From Setophaga petechia (taxonomy: Eukaryota; Chordata; Aves; Passeriformes; Parulidae), in the NCBI GenBank assembly GCA_024362935.1, contig JANCRA010000178.1, forward strand, positions 248,001 to 312,000: a DNA stretch of 64,000 nt, given 5' to 3'. The notes beneath the pieces are model-generated. The model saw only the letters and a program-made list of their open reading frames with translations, was not told where the DNA came from and ran no database searches. Shown here in pieces: positions 47,601-61,005 of this stretch (position 1 is the stretch's first letter; every line of letters starts with the position of its first letter). The translations under genes were made by a program, and so were the position numbers.

Positions 47601-50492
47601 CTGGGGCAGCTGCTCCCAGCTCTCCTGCCTCCCGCTGCAGCTGCCCCAGTGCTTCGGGACGGGCCTTTGGCCTCTGGGCCCTGCGGCAGCAGGGTGGCCT
47701 TTCACAAACTTGTGTTCCACACAGGCGGAAAAAATGTGGAGCCTGAGTGAAAGTCTTGTGGAGCTCCTGCAAGAGGATGATAGTGACATGATCAGGATGA
47801 CCATTCTTCTATTCAGATACTTGCTCCTGGATACTGGTGCCCCAATACCCACACCCATCGCCCTGCAGCTGGCTGAGGCGCTCCTGCCACTCTTTGACCA
47901 TGTAAGGCTCTGTGCCCACAGCCACGGCCACTGGCTGCTGCCCGGAAACTTGGTGCCCTGTGGAGGTGCAGGCCTGTGCCCTGTGGGGTCTGAAGCAGCT
48001 GATGCTGAGGTCTTTTGCCCTTCCTTTCATACAGGATGATAGCCAGGTGCAGCTGAGCTCCATGTGTGTCTTTCAAGAGATGCTGGACTTATTAACAGAA
48101 GATGGAAGAAAGGCCCTGAAGTCCCACGTGCGCCAGAGCCTGGTACCACTCTACTTGCACTGCCATGATGAGAATCAGATTGTTGCTGAGGTGAGGACTT
48201 GTGGCTGGCTGCTGCCCCCTGGGAGGGTGCTGGGCTGCCTCCTGCCCTGGCACCTTGCAGGCTGCAGCCTCCTCCAGGCTGTGGCACTGGGATGCTCCTG
48301 TGCCCTGGACTGTGGGGCCATCTGTGCCTCTCTGCTGCTCTCCAGGCCTCCCGGGAAACGCTGCATTCTGCAGCCAGATTCCTAAGGAGGAGGGATCTCG
48401 AAAAAATGCTTCCGGTGGATCCGACATGGAAGTTTGCCGAGAGCCTGGTAAGGACTGCCAAGAATCCTCAGCCTGGAGAAAGTCCCTGAGGGCGGTGCTC
48501 AGTGTGCGGGGCTGGCAGCTGTGCCCCTGCCCGCTGCTGCAGCCAGAGGCCGCGCGGGCTCTTCTCCAGGCTCCCGCGGGCCCGAGCCGGGTGCCCATGG
48601 AGCCCCCGCCCGGCGGGGTTGCGGGCGGGCACCGCGGCTCCCCGGGCAGCAGCCGGCCCTCTGCCCCCTGCCCTCGGGAGCCCTTGGCCAGCGGCTGCTG
48701 GCCGCGCCTCAGGGCTGTGCGGCCAGGGGAGGCCGGGGCTGGGCGCAGGCAGCGCCCGGCCCAGGGGCGGAGCCGCTGAACCCTTCCCTCCGTCCGCTCT
48801 CCCCAGCTGGCAGAGGACAGGAGCAGAGCGGCCGAGCACCTGCGCCGGGCCCTGCCCTACCTGGAGAGCCCACAGGAGCCCCTGCGAGAGGCGGCCGTCA
48901 GCTTCATGGGTGAGCCCCGAGCCCGTGCTCCCTCCCCGGCCCGGCCCGGCCCGGCCCGCGGCAGTTACGCCCCAGCCCCGCCTGCTGCCCCGGCAGCGCC
49001 GGCCGGGCCCGGCGCCGCGGAGCCCCGCCTGGCCTGGCCATTGCTGCTGCCGCCCTCTGGCAGCCGCGCCCTTGGGCGGCAGCGTGCGCCAAGGGCCGGG
49101 CTGAGCCCTGCCGGGCCAGCAGCCCGTGTGGCCACAGCGGCGGCAGCGCCGCTGGCAGGGAGCTGTGCCGCCGGCGCCGTGACAGGCTCTGTGTTCACAG
49201 GCATGGCCGGGCGGCACCTGAGGGGGCAGCGGCAAGAGCTGCAGCTGATCTGCACCGGTGAGTGAGGGCAGCGGGCTGACAGCGGGGGCTGCCGGGGGGA
49301 GCCGCAAGCCCTGCCCCGGCTGCGGAGGGCTCTGCTCCCGGGGCCAGAGCACACTGAGATTTCAGGGCCACGTGGGCCATTCCTGGCCAGGAGCATCAGG
49401 CTGATCCCCTTGCTCCCTGCTCCCTCCTGGCCGTGGCAAGAGCTGGCTGGCATGGCCCTTGCTGGGGGCTCTCCTCGGCTCCCCACAGATCCGGGATCTG
49501 ACCTTGGCTCTGTTATCTTTGCCCATCATAAAAAGTCAAATCCCATGATAAAAAACCAAACAATATTTGAGATAGCTGCAATTTTAATTGAATAGTTTAG
49601 AAAATATATCTTGACAATATCATTTGATTAAAAATATGGGATAATTTGGTTCCAATAATCGTGCATAAACACAGGATAACCGCGGGGTATGGAGTGCAGG
49701 GTTCTGGAGCCTTGCCACCTCACGTATGAGCTTGCCAAGTGAAGATTCCCCCTTTTATGCCATGTGTCAATGTCATCCACTCCCATTTTCAATTCATCAC
49801 ACTTCTACCTCTGCCCTCAACACCACCTTTACCACCGATGCTCCACCATTTGTTTTGGTTGTCACACAAGTCTTTGGTGGGCGTCGTTTTTTTATGAAGG
49901 CATCTCTTCTTTCTATTTGTCCTTTAATTCATGTTTGGGTTACACACGCGCACCAAGCCAATACAATGTAATCCAAAACGAACATATTTCTACATTTAAA
50001 AATCAAAGCAATAAATCTCCTATAGCTAGCATTTTCCTGAGACCCAACCACATTTTTCCTTCTTTCTGTTTTTTTTAGTAACTGTTATCTCTTGCTTTTT
50101 CCTCCTGTCATGGAACACCTGCAGGGAGGGGAGGGTGGAACCCCTCCTCTCCCTTTTTTCTTGGCATTATAACTTTTACCTGTTTTATTATGATTTCCAA
50201 ATATTAATTCCTGCATCAATAATGATTAATGTTTCAATTTTGTCAGCACCAATCATACCTACTTACCACAGCTCTGTTCCTCTCTCTTGCAGCCCTCGAA
50301 AGCCTGACGGAGGACATGAGCAGTGCTGTGTCAGAGCTGGCATTTCAAACACTGCATGTCCTCCGAGCAACAGCGAGTAGGCGATATTCCATCTTCCAGA
50401 GGCTGCACGATCAGCTGCGCAGGGCGTGGATGACTTGGCCTCGTCTGTCACGGCTCGGCTGGCTGCACTGCACGAGCTCGGAGGAGAGCTAA
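44661..50492 (+). CDS. MROH-family HEAT-repeat protein, copy 7 (consensus sequence, 670 aa)
   Basis: Exons: 44661-44787, 45040-45104, 45214-45363, 45549-45697, 46006-46153, 46399-46586, 46676-46813, 47094-47208, 47379-47516, 47725-47901, 48035-48190, 48346-48447, 48807-48909, 49201-49257, 50293-50492. It matches the majority residue at every variable position (D43, K206, S328, A559, S633), so it serves as the reference copy. Residues 1-64 are polar and acidic. Residues 65-585 are an alpha-helical HEAT/ARM-like body. Residues 586-604 hold the GMAGRHLRG segment. Residues 605-670 contain a last helix and an Arg/Trp-rich tail. At 670 residues it is close to the short family members such as human MROH6 and much shorter than MROH1 or MROH2B. 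I cannot assign orthology to a numbered member. Confidence 0.88.
44837..44861. repeat. Short CCATG tract, unit 6
   Basis: Same form as unit 2. Confidence 0.9.
49519..50081. repeat. AT-rich insert in intron 14, unit 7
   Basis: Counterpart in intron 14 of copy 7 (49258-50292). Confidence 0.35.
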
Positions 50493-52831
50493 TCCAAGAG
50501 GCTCTCTTTGATGGGGCAACCTGAGCCAGCAGGGATTTTTACTTTTCTTTAAATTTTTTTAATGTTTTCTTCCATTCTTTTTTTTACTATATGTAAATAT
50601 AGACTGTGTTATAATAGACAGTAACTCAAGAGATTTTTTTTTGCTGTCCAGGGTCCGTAGTGGATAGGGGAAGAGGGGAAAAGGGTGCTTGTGCTCAGCC
50701 AGCTGCCCAGGCGTGCAGTGCTGCAGGGGAAATGGCCAGAAGCCCCTTGGCCTTTGGTGGTTCTGCTGAAGCCTTTGTGCTGCCCACAGAGCGGCTGGGC
50801 AGGGCCCGGAGCTGCGGGGATCCCTGCCAGGGCGGTGCCTGGAGATGGCCACAAGCCCTGTGCCAGGCAGGAAGCACCATCCGTGTCCTCCTGCCCGTGT
50901 GCTGCCGGCTGCCTTGCTGAGGGCTCCCAGGTGCCCCTGCATGGCGCTGCTCTGCAGCTGCCGTGGGGCTGCGGCGCTGCTGCCGGGCAGCTTGGCCCGG
51001 CTGGGGCAGCCCCTGAGGGGCTGCTGGGCGCTGGCAAGCCCTGAGCGATGGGCTCTCAGAGGCCACAAGCAGCCCCCTGGCAGCCGCCTTGATCCTGCCA
51101 GAGTTGACTTGCAAGAGGGATCCCGGGCACTCTGCAGCTAACGGCATCAGTGTTGTTGGAACCCCAAATGCAGGGAGGTCTCAGATCTTTGGGCCTGGAA
51201 GCCAAAGCTTAGAATTAAACACAGGATTTGTGCTGAGACCTTGAAAAGGGCTTCCAAATTCAGGTGCTACAAGTGAGAATGTGGATTTGTAGTATAAAGC
51301 AGACACCCAAAGCTAAGTGGAGGAAAGTTTAGCATTTTAGAGTTTAAGATCTAGAAAAAATAAAAGGAGTTACAACTGTAAACACCAAGTTTACACTGCA
51401 GTGCTGTAGTTTTGTGTGTCAGAACAGAATTGGCTGAGAAAGCTTACACTGTAGCACGAGTTCATGAGATGAAATACTGAAGGATTGGGTCAGAAACATA
51501 AATAAACTTGTTGGCAATGTTTTATTGGCCAAGAAATCCTTCCAAGTTCTTGTAAGTACAAGTCTTGCGACGTTGTGAGCCATGTAATGGAGATGTGAGC
51601 CAAACTCACCTGTCCTGTCTATGCAGAAGAGAAAGAAAAAGCAATGACATCATCTAAAAAACTCAGAGGTCCGCTCTCTAGCTCCTTCCAAATGCCTTGA
51701 AATCCCCCACAGTGGGATTTAGCTACAAATAGATGACAGGGACTCTTAGTGCTGGCTCTTTGACTCCAGAGCGGCTGCTTTAGAATCTTTCCCATAACCC
51801 TGTGTAGTTATGTGCCAGCAATGGATCATTTGAAGAAACTTTCCCAACTGACTTGCATGGAGGCTTGTTTGAAGGGTATTTGAGGAGAAAGGCTCCTGCA
51901 AGAGATCTGGGCTTTGCATTTTGGCCTAGCTGTGTCCCCTGCTGATTGTGAAGTGTGGCATCAGCAGCAGGGCTATCTGGGCTAAAAATATCACGTCACT
52001 TGCCCTTGCTCTTTTTGGCCTCTAAAAGCTGGACCCACTTTCGGGGCAAATTTGGAGACCTCATCCATGGGTGGAGGGACCAGCTAGGATCTTCCCAGTT
52101 GCTGGGAATGGTTCTCCAGGTCCCTGGTGTAAAACGGGGCTGCCCAGCAACTGCGCATCTGCAAGATGAGAAACAATTGTCTTGGTTTGAAGAGAGACAT
52201 GTCTGCTCAGGAAGGCAGAAGGCTTCTCTGAAATGGAAAATGTCAATCCCCTCCTTTCAAATGATTCTCATTTAAAAATTCAAATGCTCTCAGGGAAAGA
52301 TATGGGGATAGGACTGAGCCCGCTAAGCCGGGCGGCGTTTGCTGATGCTCTGAGCCCTTCCTAAAGATCCTGTCTGGCTGCCTTAGACACCTGGGGCCAG
52401 GGATTCCTTCCAAGCTGGGCCACTTTGGCTGGGCTGGGGGCGGCCCCAAGGCGGGAGGCAGTGTGTGCAAGGGCTCTGGGTGTCACGCTGCAGCACGGTC
52501 ACTGTGCCATGGAACGGAACCTGGTCTCCAAGGCCCCTTTGTGACACGTGGGAAATAGAAGCTTGCCCGGGTGCTGGGAACAGGCAAAGGGGCGCAACGG
52601 GACAGAGCAGTGCTGTGAGGAGCCCCCGCACAGTGCACTCGTTTTCGACTGACCCGCAGCTTTTCCACAGCGTTGGTCCGGCAGCTGAGCTCGAGGCCAG
52701 AGCACGGGACTCGGTGACCCGCGGCCTTCCGAGGCGTCTGTCCTGCAGCTGCCCTCAAGGGCAGAGCGTGGGACTTGGTGCCCCGGAGCTTTCCCTAAGC
52801 ATCCCTCCTGCAAGTAGCTCCAGTCAGCGGC
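50493..52831. other. Gene-to-gene gap, unit 7 (type B)
   Basis: Type B sequence with CAAAGCTAAG near 51308, as in unit 6, and a private G-to-A change near 52199 inside the LTR-like fragment. Confidence 0.6.
52178..52319. mobile_element. LTR-like fragment, unit 7
   Basis: Same fragment as at 3015 with a private G-to-A change near 52199. Confidence 0.45.
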
Positions 52832-55800
52832 ATGGAGCAGAGACCCCTGAGCGTGCCCAAGATGGCCTGGGGGGAGGAGGAGCAGGAGGAAGAAGGCCCT
52901 GGAGCCTCCCCAGCCCAGGAGACTGAGGAGGTGGTGCCATTCCATGCACCGCAGAAGGGTGAGTGCCAGAGCTGGGCTGCAGGGCTGGAGCTGCAGCCAA
53001 CTGGGCCCCATGCCATGCCATGCAATGCAATCCCCTGGGGAAATGCCCACGGACAGGCCGGAAGAGGGCCCAGGCAGACACCCCGCAGTGGCCGTGCTCC
53101 ATCCCCTGGGCCATCCCGGGGCTCTCCCTGCCTGGGCAGCGCAGGGCTGGCCTGCGTTCTCCGGCCTCTCCCGCAGCCCCTCAGCTCTGGCTGCGCTCGC
53201 TCTTTGCCAGATGCAGCCCTGGAGCGCACACAGGAGCAGGAACCCAGCCGTGGCCGCTTCCGCAGCACAGCGCAGGTACCTGCAGCCACCCCCTCCTGGG
53301 CTGGGCCTGCTGTCCCTGCTCAGCCCAGCACCGTGTGTGCAGCACTTCACGCAACATCCCCGGCTTCCTGCCCTTCTCCTACAGTTTGTCTGCAAATTCA
53401 TGAGGAGAATTCTGGAGGAAGAGAACAGCACCATGGGCACAGGGCTCAGACCCTACGCTCCCATCTTCCTAACTAAGACCAGCGCTGCCCTCCTGTGTAT
53501 GCTTGTAGAGGAAGACTTTTACTATCCAAACCAAGTAAGCAGCCTGTGGGCAGGGTTTGATCCTCCCAGGAATTGCTTGGCCTCCCAAGCCACGCGTGCC
53601 GGTCCCTGTGAGCCTTTGAGGCCACTTGGCAGTGCAGTGGGAAGGGCAGCACTTCTCTGGGGAAGCTGGGGACATTGCTCCCTCTGGCAGCTTTCCAAGT
53701 CTCCCTGTGCCTTCTCCAGGTGCCCGCCATGGTGAGGTTCATCCACCAGTGGCTCGTGGCCAATGATTGTGCTGAGCACAGGCTGGACGAGGCCCTGCTG
53801 GATCTCACGGAAGCACAGCCAGATGACACAGTCATGGCGCTCCTGCGTGTGGCCCCGTCCTGTGACAGGTATGGGGCCCAGCTGCCCAGAGGGCTCAGGC
53901 CTCCCCAGCCCATCACCCAGTAGAGCCTGGCCCAGGTATCTGACCAACAGAGACTTCCAGGGCCCTCTGGCTGCTGCCTTTCCCAGCCCTGGCACGTCAG
54001 CCCCCGAGCCTGCTGCCATGCTCCCTCCCTGCCCCTCAGGGCTCTGTCCCCACCGGCCTGGGCGGCCTGGCTGCTGCTGGCCAGGGCCAGTGGGCAGAGG
54101 CAGAACTGGCAGCCAGCTCAGCTCCCCCCGGTGCTGTGTCTGAGACCCGCCCTGAGACACAGCTCTGACCCCACAGAGCTGCCATGGCCATGTGGAAGAC
54201 CATCATGGGCTCAGCCAGGACTGCGGAGCTGGCACAGATGATCCTCCTGGATGTGCTGGGGAGCTGGCCAGAGTGCAGCACGTGCACCTCCGATGGGGAT
54301 CAAACGGGTGTCTTTGCCCTGGCTGTGAGTTTCTGCAACGAGCCTTTGCTGGCCCCAAGGCCGCCTCTCCAGCAGCTCTCCATCCTCCTTCCCCCACTGC
54401 CTCTCCCTGCCTCAGGCGCTGGCCTGAAACCTGGCCCGGGGGCAGCTTCAGGCCCACCAGGCCGTGTGCTCCCCCTGCCTCTCTCCGGGCCTCTCCCTGC
54501 CACGCTCGCGCCCTGCCACACGGACACCTGGGCACTGAGCGCTGTCTCGGGGGGCTTTGTCCTTTGCAGGCAACCGTGGTGATGTGGAAGATCCTCCAGG
54601 TGCCCTGTCTGCCACGGATACTGAAGGTGTATTTCCCCCGCCTCTTTGTGCATCTGCTTTTCCAAGTGTTCTTCAGCACTCTGCATATGCCAGAGGAGGT
54701 CGATACCTTCTGGAAGGGATGCCAGGAAGAGCACGGCCTTGCCACCAGCCCCGACAGGTGCTCCATCCCACTCCTCCTGTCCCTGCCACGTGGCCTGCCA
54801 AGGAGCCAGTGCTGCCAGCCTGACCTGGGCTTTGCTGTGCACACAGCTTTGCAGTGCGCACCCTGAAGTCCCTGCTGTGCCTTCTGCGCTGTGAGGATGT
54901 GGTGGTGGCAATGGAACGCAGGTGTGGCTGGGACACGCTGCTCTCTCCTGACACCCACCACTTTGCCGTGGCTCTGCTGGCCAGGTGAGACCCCCTTCTC
55001 CCCACTGCCTCTGACATTTGTGCTCTGTGCCCAGGTGTCCCACAAAGTCCCCGTGCTTATCAGCCAGAGGGCCTTGTCACTGAGGGAAAGCCAAACACAC
55101 TGGAAAAGGCTGGGAGAGGAGGGAGGCCATGAGCAACCAACTCCCAAATGGCCCAGGTCCCCTTGCTGGAAGGCTGGTGGGGAAACATGAGAACTCTGTG
55201 AGTCACTCCTGGGAGAGGTTTGCCCCACTGGCTCAGGGTCTTGTTTCCTTTGTCCCGCCTTTAGAGAAATTTCCCATTCATCCATACACTTTTGTTCCGG
55301 GATTGCATTCTACCTGCTCGCCCTGCTCCAAGAAGAGATGCCATACTGGGATTTCCCTGCCCTGGCATTCCTTGTGGAGGTGAGCCTCAAGGCCAGCGCT
55401 GCCTGCCTGAGCTGCCTCCCAGCTCTCTGCCCTCTCGTAGGCGCAGCTGCCAGGACGGTGCCCGTGCCCTGTGCTGCTGCCTGGGCCCAGCCCTGTGCGG
55501 CTCCAGGCTCCTGCCGGCCGGCTCCCTGTCACTGCCCTGTGCCTTTCAGGTCTTCGAGTGCCTGGACTTGAGGGAATGCAGTGACAGTGTTCTGGAGATC
55601 ATGGCACAGAACCTGCAGAGCGAGCACAGGGCCAGGCGTTACTTGGCACTCAGAGGCCTCGTAGTGCTGGGCAAGAATCCCTGCATGGTGAGAAGGGGGC
55701 AGTGGCTGAAGCCGTGCAGGCAGCGTGGGGCTGGGCAAGGCACTCGCTTGGCCTTGCCTGGGCTTGGGGCGCTGGGGCAGCTGCTCCCAGCTCTCCTGCC

Positions 55801-58663
55801 TCCCGCTGCAGCTGCCCCAGTGCTTCGGGACGGGCCTTTGGCCTCTGGGCCCTGCGGCAGCAGGGTGGCCTTTCACAAACTTGTGTTCCACACAGGCGGA
55901 AAAAATGTGGAGCCTGAGTGAAAGTCTTGTGGAGCTCCTGCAAGAGGATGATAGTGACATGATCAGGATGACCATTCTTCTATTCAGATACTTGCTCCTG
56001 GATACTGGTGCCCCAATACCCACACCCATCGCCCTGCAGCTGGCTGAGGCGCTCCTGCCACTCTTTGACCATGTAAGGCTCTGTGCCCACAGCCACGGCC
56101 ACTGGCTGCTGCCCGGAAACTTGGTGCCCTGTGGAGGTGCAGGCCTGTGCCCTGTGGGGTCTGAAGCAGCTGATGCTGAGGTCTTTTGCCCTTCCTTTCA
56201 TACAGGATGATAGCCAGGTGCAGCTGAGCTCCATGTGTGTCTTTCAAGAGATGCTGGACTTATTAACAGAAGATGGAAGAAAGGCCCTGAAGTCCCACGT
56301 GCGCCAGAGCCTGGTACCACTCTACTTGCACTGCCATGATGAGAATCAGATTGTTGCTGAGGTGAGGACTTGTGGCTGGCTGCTGCCCCCTGGGAGGGTG
56401 CTGGGCTGCCTCCTGCCCTGGCACCTTGCAGGCTGCAGCCTCCTCCAGGCTGTGGCACTGGGATGCTCCTGTGCCCTGGACTGTGGGGCCATCTGTGCCT
56501 CTCTGCTGCTCTCCAGGCCTCCCGGGAAACGCTGCATTCTGCAGCCAGATTCCTAAGGAGGAGGGATCTCGAAAAAATGCTTCCGGTGGATCCGACATGG
56601 AAGTTTGCCGAGAGCCTGGTAAGGACTGCCAAGAATCCTCAGCCTGGAGAAAGTCCCTGAGGGCGGTGCTCAGTGTGCGGGGCTGGCAGCTGTGCCCCTG
56701 CCCGCTGCTGCAGCCAGAGGCCGCGCGGGCTCTTCTCCAGGCTCCCGCGGGCCCGAGCCGGGTGCCCATGGAGCCCCCGCCCGGCGGGGTTGCGGGCGGG
56801 CACCGCGGCTCCCCGGGCAGCAGCCGGCCCTCTGCCCCCTGCCCTCGGGAGCCCTTGGCCAGCGGCTGCTGGCCGCGCCTCAGGGCTGTGCGGCCAGGGG
56901 AGGCCGGGGCTGGGCGCAGGCAGCGCCCGGCCCAGGGGCGGAGCCGCTGAACCCTTCCCTCCGTCCGCTCTCCCCAGCTGGCAGAGGACAGGAGCAGAGC
57001 GGCCGAGCACCTGCGCCGGGCCCTGCCCTACCTGGAGAGCCCACAGGAGCCCCTGCGAGAGGCGGCCGTCAGCTTCATGGGTGAGCCCCGAGCCCGTGCT
57101 CCCTCCCCGGCCCGGCCCGGCCCGGCCCGCGGCAGTTACGCCCCAGCCCCGCCTGCTGCCCCGGCAGCGCCGGCCGGGCCCGGCGCCGCGGAGCCCCGCC
57201 TGGCCTGGCCATTGCTGCTGCCGCCCTCTGGCAGCCGCGCCCTTGGGCGGCAGCGTGCGCCAAGGGCCGGGCTGAGCCCGGCCGGGCCAGCAGCCCGTGT
57301 GGCCACAGCGGCGGCAGCGCCGCTGGCAGGGAGCTGTGCCGCCGGCGCCGTGACAGGCTCTGTGTTCACAGGCATGGCCGGGCGGCACCTGAGGGGGCAG
57401 CGGCAAGAGCTGCAGCTGATCTGCACCGGTGAGTGAGGGCAGCGGGCTGACAGCGGGGGCTGCCGGGGGGAGCCGCAAGCCCTGCCCCGGCTGCGGAGGG
57501 CTCTGCTCCCGGGGCCAGAGCACACTGAGATTTCAGGGCCACGTGGGCCATTCCTGGCCAGGAGCATCAGGCTGATCCCCTTGCTCCCTGCTCCCTCCTG
57601 GCCGTGGCAAGAGCTGGCTGGCATGGCCCTTGCTGGGGGCTCTCCTCGGCTCCCCACAGATCCGGGATCTGACCTTGGCTCTGTTATCTTTGCCCATCAT
57701 AAAAAGTCAAATCCCATGATAAAAAACCAAACAATATTTGAGATAGCTGCAATTTTAATTGAATAGTTTAGAAAATATATCTTGACAATATCATTTGATT
57801 AAAAATATGGGATAATTTGGTTCCAATAATCGTGCATAAACACAGGATAACCGCGGGGTATGGAGTGCAGGGTTCTGGAGCCTTGCCACCTCACGTATGA
57901 GCTTGCCAAGTGAAGATTCCCCCTTTTATGCCATGTGTCAATGTCATCCACTCCCATTTTCAATTCATCACACTTCTACCTCTGCCCTCAACACCACCTT
58001 TACCACCGATGCTCCACCATTTGTTTTGGTTGTCACACAAGTCTTTGGTGGGCGTCGTTTTTTTATGAAGGCATCTCTTCTTTCTATTTGTCCTTTAATT
58101 CATGTTTGGGTTACACACGCGCACCAAGCCAATACAATGTAATCCAAAACGAACATATTTCTACATTTAAAAATCAAAGCAATAAATCTCCTATAGCTAG
58201 CATTTTCCTGAGACCCAACCACATTTTTCCTTCTTTCTGTTTTTTTTAGTAACTGTTATCTCTTGCTTTTTCCTCCTGTCATGGAACACCTGCAGGGAGG
58301 GGAGGGTGGAACCCCTCCTCTCCCTTTTTTCTTGGCATTATAACTTTTACCTGTTTTATTATGATTTCCAAATATTAATTCCTGCATCAATAATGATTAA
58401 TGTTTCAATTTTGTCAGCACCAATCATACCTACTTACCACAGCTCTGTTCCTCTCTCTTGCAGCCCTCGAAAGCCTGACGGAGGACATGAGCAGTGCTGT
58501 GTCAGAGCTGGCATTTCAAACACTGCATGTCCTCCGAGCAACAGCGAGTAGGCGATATTCCATCTTCCAGAGGCTGCACGATCAGCTGCGCAGGGCGTGG
58601 ATGACTTGGCCTCGTCTGTCACGGCTCGGCTGGCTGCACTGCACGAGCTCGGAGGAGAGCTAA
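52832..58663 (+). CDS. MROH-family HEAT-repeat protein, copy 8 (intact, K206Q)
   Basis: Exons: 52832-52958, 53211-53275, 53385-53534, 53720-53868, 54177-54324, 54570-54757, 54847-54984, 55265-55379, 55550-55687, 55896-56072, 56206-56361, 56517-56618, 56978-57080, 57372-57428, 58464-58663. The only protein change from the consensus is K206Q (codon 54301-54303), which comes from the linked pair of changes GACAAA to GATCAA, the same pair as in copy 6. Copy 7, which lies between them, has the ancestral-looking GACAAA, so the variant jumps over a unit. Its last two exons lie in a type A unit. Confidence 0.87.
53008..53032. repeat. Short CCATG tract, unit 7
   Basis: Same form as unit 2. Confidence 0.9.
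57690..58252. repeat. AT-rich insert in intron 14, unit 8
   Basis: Counterpart in intron 14 of copy 8 (57429-58463). Confidence 0.35.
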
Positions 58664-61005
58664 TCCAAGAGGCTCTCTTTGATGGGGCAACCTGAGCCAG
58701 CAGGGATTTTTACTTTTCTTTAAATTTTTTTAATGTTTTCTTCCATTCTTTTTTTTACTATATGTAAATATAGACTGTGTTATAATAGACAGTAACTCAA
58801 GAGATTTTTTTTTGCTGTCCAGGGTCCGTAGTGGATAGGGGAAGAGGGGAAAAGGGTGCTTGTGCTCAGCCAGCTGCCCAGGCGTGCAGTGCTGCAGGGG
58901 AAATGGCCAGAAGCCCCTTGGCCTTTGGTGGTTCTGCTGAAGCCTTTGTGCTGCCCACAGAGCGGCTGGGCAGGGGCCGGAGCTGCGGGGATCCCTGCCA
59001 GGGCGGTGCCTGGAGATGGCCACAAGCCCTGTGCCAGGCAGGAAGCACCATCCGTGTCCTCCTGCCCGTGTGCTGCTGGCTGCCTTGCTGAGGACTCCCA
59101 GGTGCCCCTGCATGGGGCTGCTGCTCTGCAGCTGCTGTGGGGCTGCGGCGCTGCTGCCGGGCAGCTTGGCCGGGCTGGGGCAGCCCCTGAGGGGCTGGGG
59201 CGCTGGAAAGCCCTGAGCAATGGGCTCTCAGAGGCCACAAGCAGCCCTCTGGCTGCCGCCTTGATCCTGCCAGAGTTGACTTGCAAGAGGGATCCCGGGC
59301 ACTCTGCAGCTAACAGCATCAGTGTTGTTGGAAACCCAAATGCGGGAGGTCTCAGATCTTTGGGCCTGGAAGCCAAGGCTTAGAATTAAACACAGGATTT
59401 GTGCTGAGACCTTGAAAAGGGCTTCCAAATTCAGGTGCTACAAGTGAGAATGTGGATTTGTAGTATAAAGCAGACACCCATAGTTAAGTGGAGGAAAGTT
59501 TAGCATTTTAGAGTTTAAGATCTAGAAAAAATAAAAGGAGTTACAACTGTAAACACCAAGTTTACACTGCAGTGCTGTAGTTTTGTGTGTCAGAACAGAA
59601 TTGGCTGAGAAAGCTTACACTGTAGCACGAGTTCATGAGATGAAATACTGAAGGATTGGGTCAGAAACATAAATAAACTTGTTGGCAATGTTTTATTGGC
59701 CAAGAAATCCTTCCAAGTTCTTGTAAGTACAAGTCTTGCGACGTTGTGAGCCATGTAATGGAGATGTGAGCCAAACTCACCTGTCCTGTCTATGCAGAAG
59801 AGAAAGAAAAAGCAATGACATCATCTAAAAAACTCAGAGGTCCGCTCTCTAGCTCCTTCCAAATGCCTTGAAATCCCCCACAGTGGGATTTAGCTACAAA
59901 TAGATGACAGGGACTCTTAGTGCTGGCTCTTTGACTCCAGAGCGGCTGCTTTAGAATCTTTCCCATAACCCTGTGTAGTTATGTGCCAGCAATGGATCAT
60001 TTGAAGAAACTTTCCCAACTGACTTGCATGGAGGCTTGTTTGAAGGGTATTTGAGGAGAAAGGCTCCTGCAAGAGATCTGGGCTTTGCATTTTGGCCTAG
60101 CTGTGTCCCCTGCTGATTGTGAAGTGTGGCATCAGCAGCAGGGCTATCTGGGCTAAAAATATCATCAAGTCACTTGCCCTTGCTCTTTTTGGCCTCTAAA
60201 AGCTGGACCCACTTTCGGGGCAAATTTGGAGACCTCATCCACGGGTGGAGGGACCAGCTAGGATCTTCCCAGTTGCTGGGAATGGTTCTCCAGGTCCCTG
60301 GTGTAAAACGGGGCTGCCCAGCAACTGCGCATCTGCAAGATGATAAACAATTGTCTTGGTTTGAAGAGAGACGTGTCTGCTCAGGAAGGCAGAAGGCTTC
60401 TCTGAAATGGAAAATGTCAATCCCCTCCTTTCAAATGATTCTCATTTAAAAATTCAAATGCTCTCAGGGAAAGATATGGGGATAGGACTGAGCCCGCTAA
60501 GCCGGGCGGCGTTTGCTGATGCTCTGAGCCCTTCCTAAAGATCCTGTCGGGCTGCCTTAGACACCTGGGGCCAGGGATTCCTTCCAAGCTGGGCCACTTT
60601 GGCTGGGCTGGGGGCGGCCCCAAGGCGGCAGGCAGTGTGTGCAAGGGCTCTGGGTGGCACGCTGCAGCACGGTCACTGTGCCATGGAACGGAACCTGGTC
60701 TCCAAGGCCCCTTTGTGACACGTGGGAAAAAGAAGCTCTCCCGGGTGCTGGGAACACGCAACGGGGCACAACGGGACAGAGCAGTGCTGTGAGGAGCCCC
60801 CGCACAGTGCACTCGTTTCCGTCTGACCCGGAGCTTTTCCACAGCGTTGGTCCGGCAGCTGAGCTCGAGGCCAGAGCACGGGACTCGGTGACCCGCGGCC
60901 TTCCGAGGCGTCTGTTCTGCAGCTGCCCTCAAGGGCAGAGCGTGGGACTTGGTGCCCCGGAGCTTTCCCTAAGCATCCCTCCTGCAAGTAGCTCCAGTCA
61001 GCGGC
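58664..61005. other. Gene-to-gene gap, unit 8 (type A)
   Basis: Type A sequence, including the ATCATCAAGTCAC form near 60160 and the GGCAGG/GTGGCAC pair near 60627-60660. Confidence 0.6.
60352..60493. mobile_element. LTR-like fragment, unit 8
   Basis: Same fragment as at 3015, in type A context. Confidence 0.45.

Larger units (their letters stand above)
40996..49166 (+). repeat. Array unit 6, subtype B
   Basis: Carries exons 14-15 of the gene starting at 36486 and exons 1-13 of the gene starting at 44661. It shares with unit 7 only the CAAAGCTAAG state near 43137 (CATAGTTAAG elsewhere). It shares with units 1 and 7 the CCCGCCCGG state in intron 12, and with unit 4 the CCCTGCC state in intron 13 (near 49107). 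Confidence 0.95.
49167..57337 (+). repeat. Array unit 7, subtype B
   Basis: Carries exons 14-15 of the gene starting at 44661 and exons 1-13 of the gene starting at 52832. It shares CAAAGCTAAG (near 51308) with unit 6 and K206Q with unit 5. A private G-to-A change lies near 52199 (GAGACATG instead of GAGACGTG). Confidence 0.95.
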
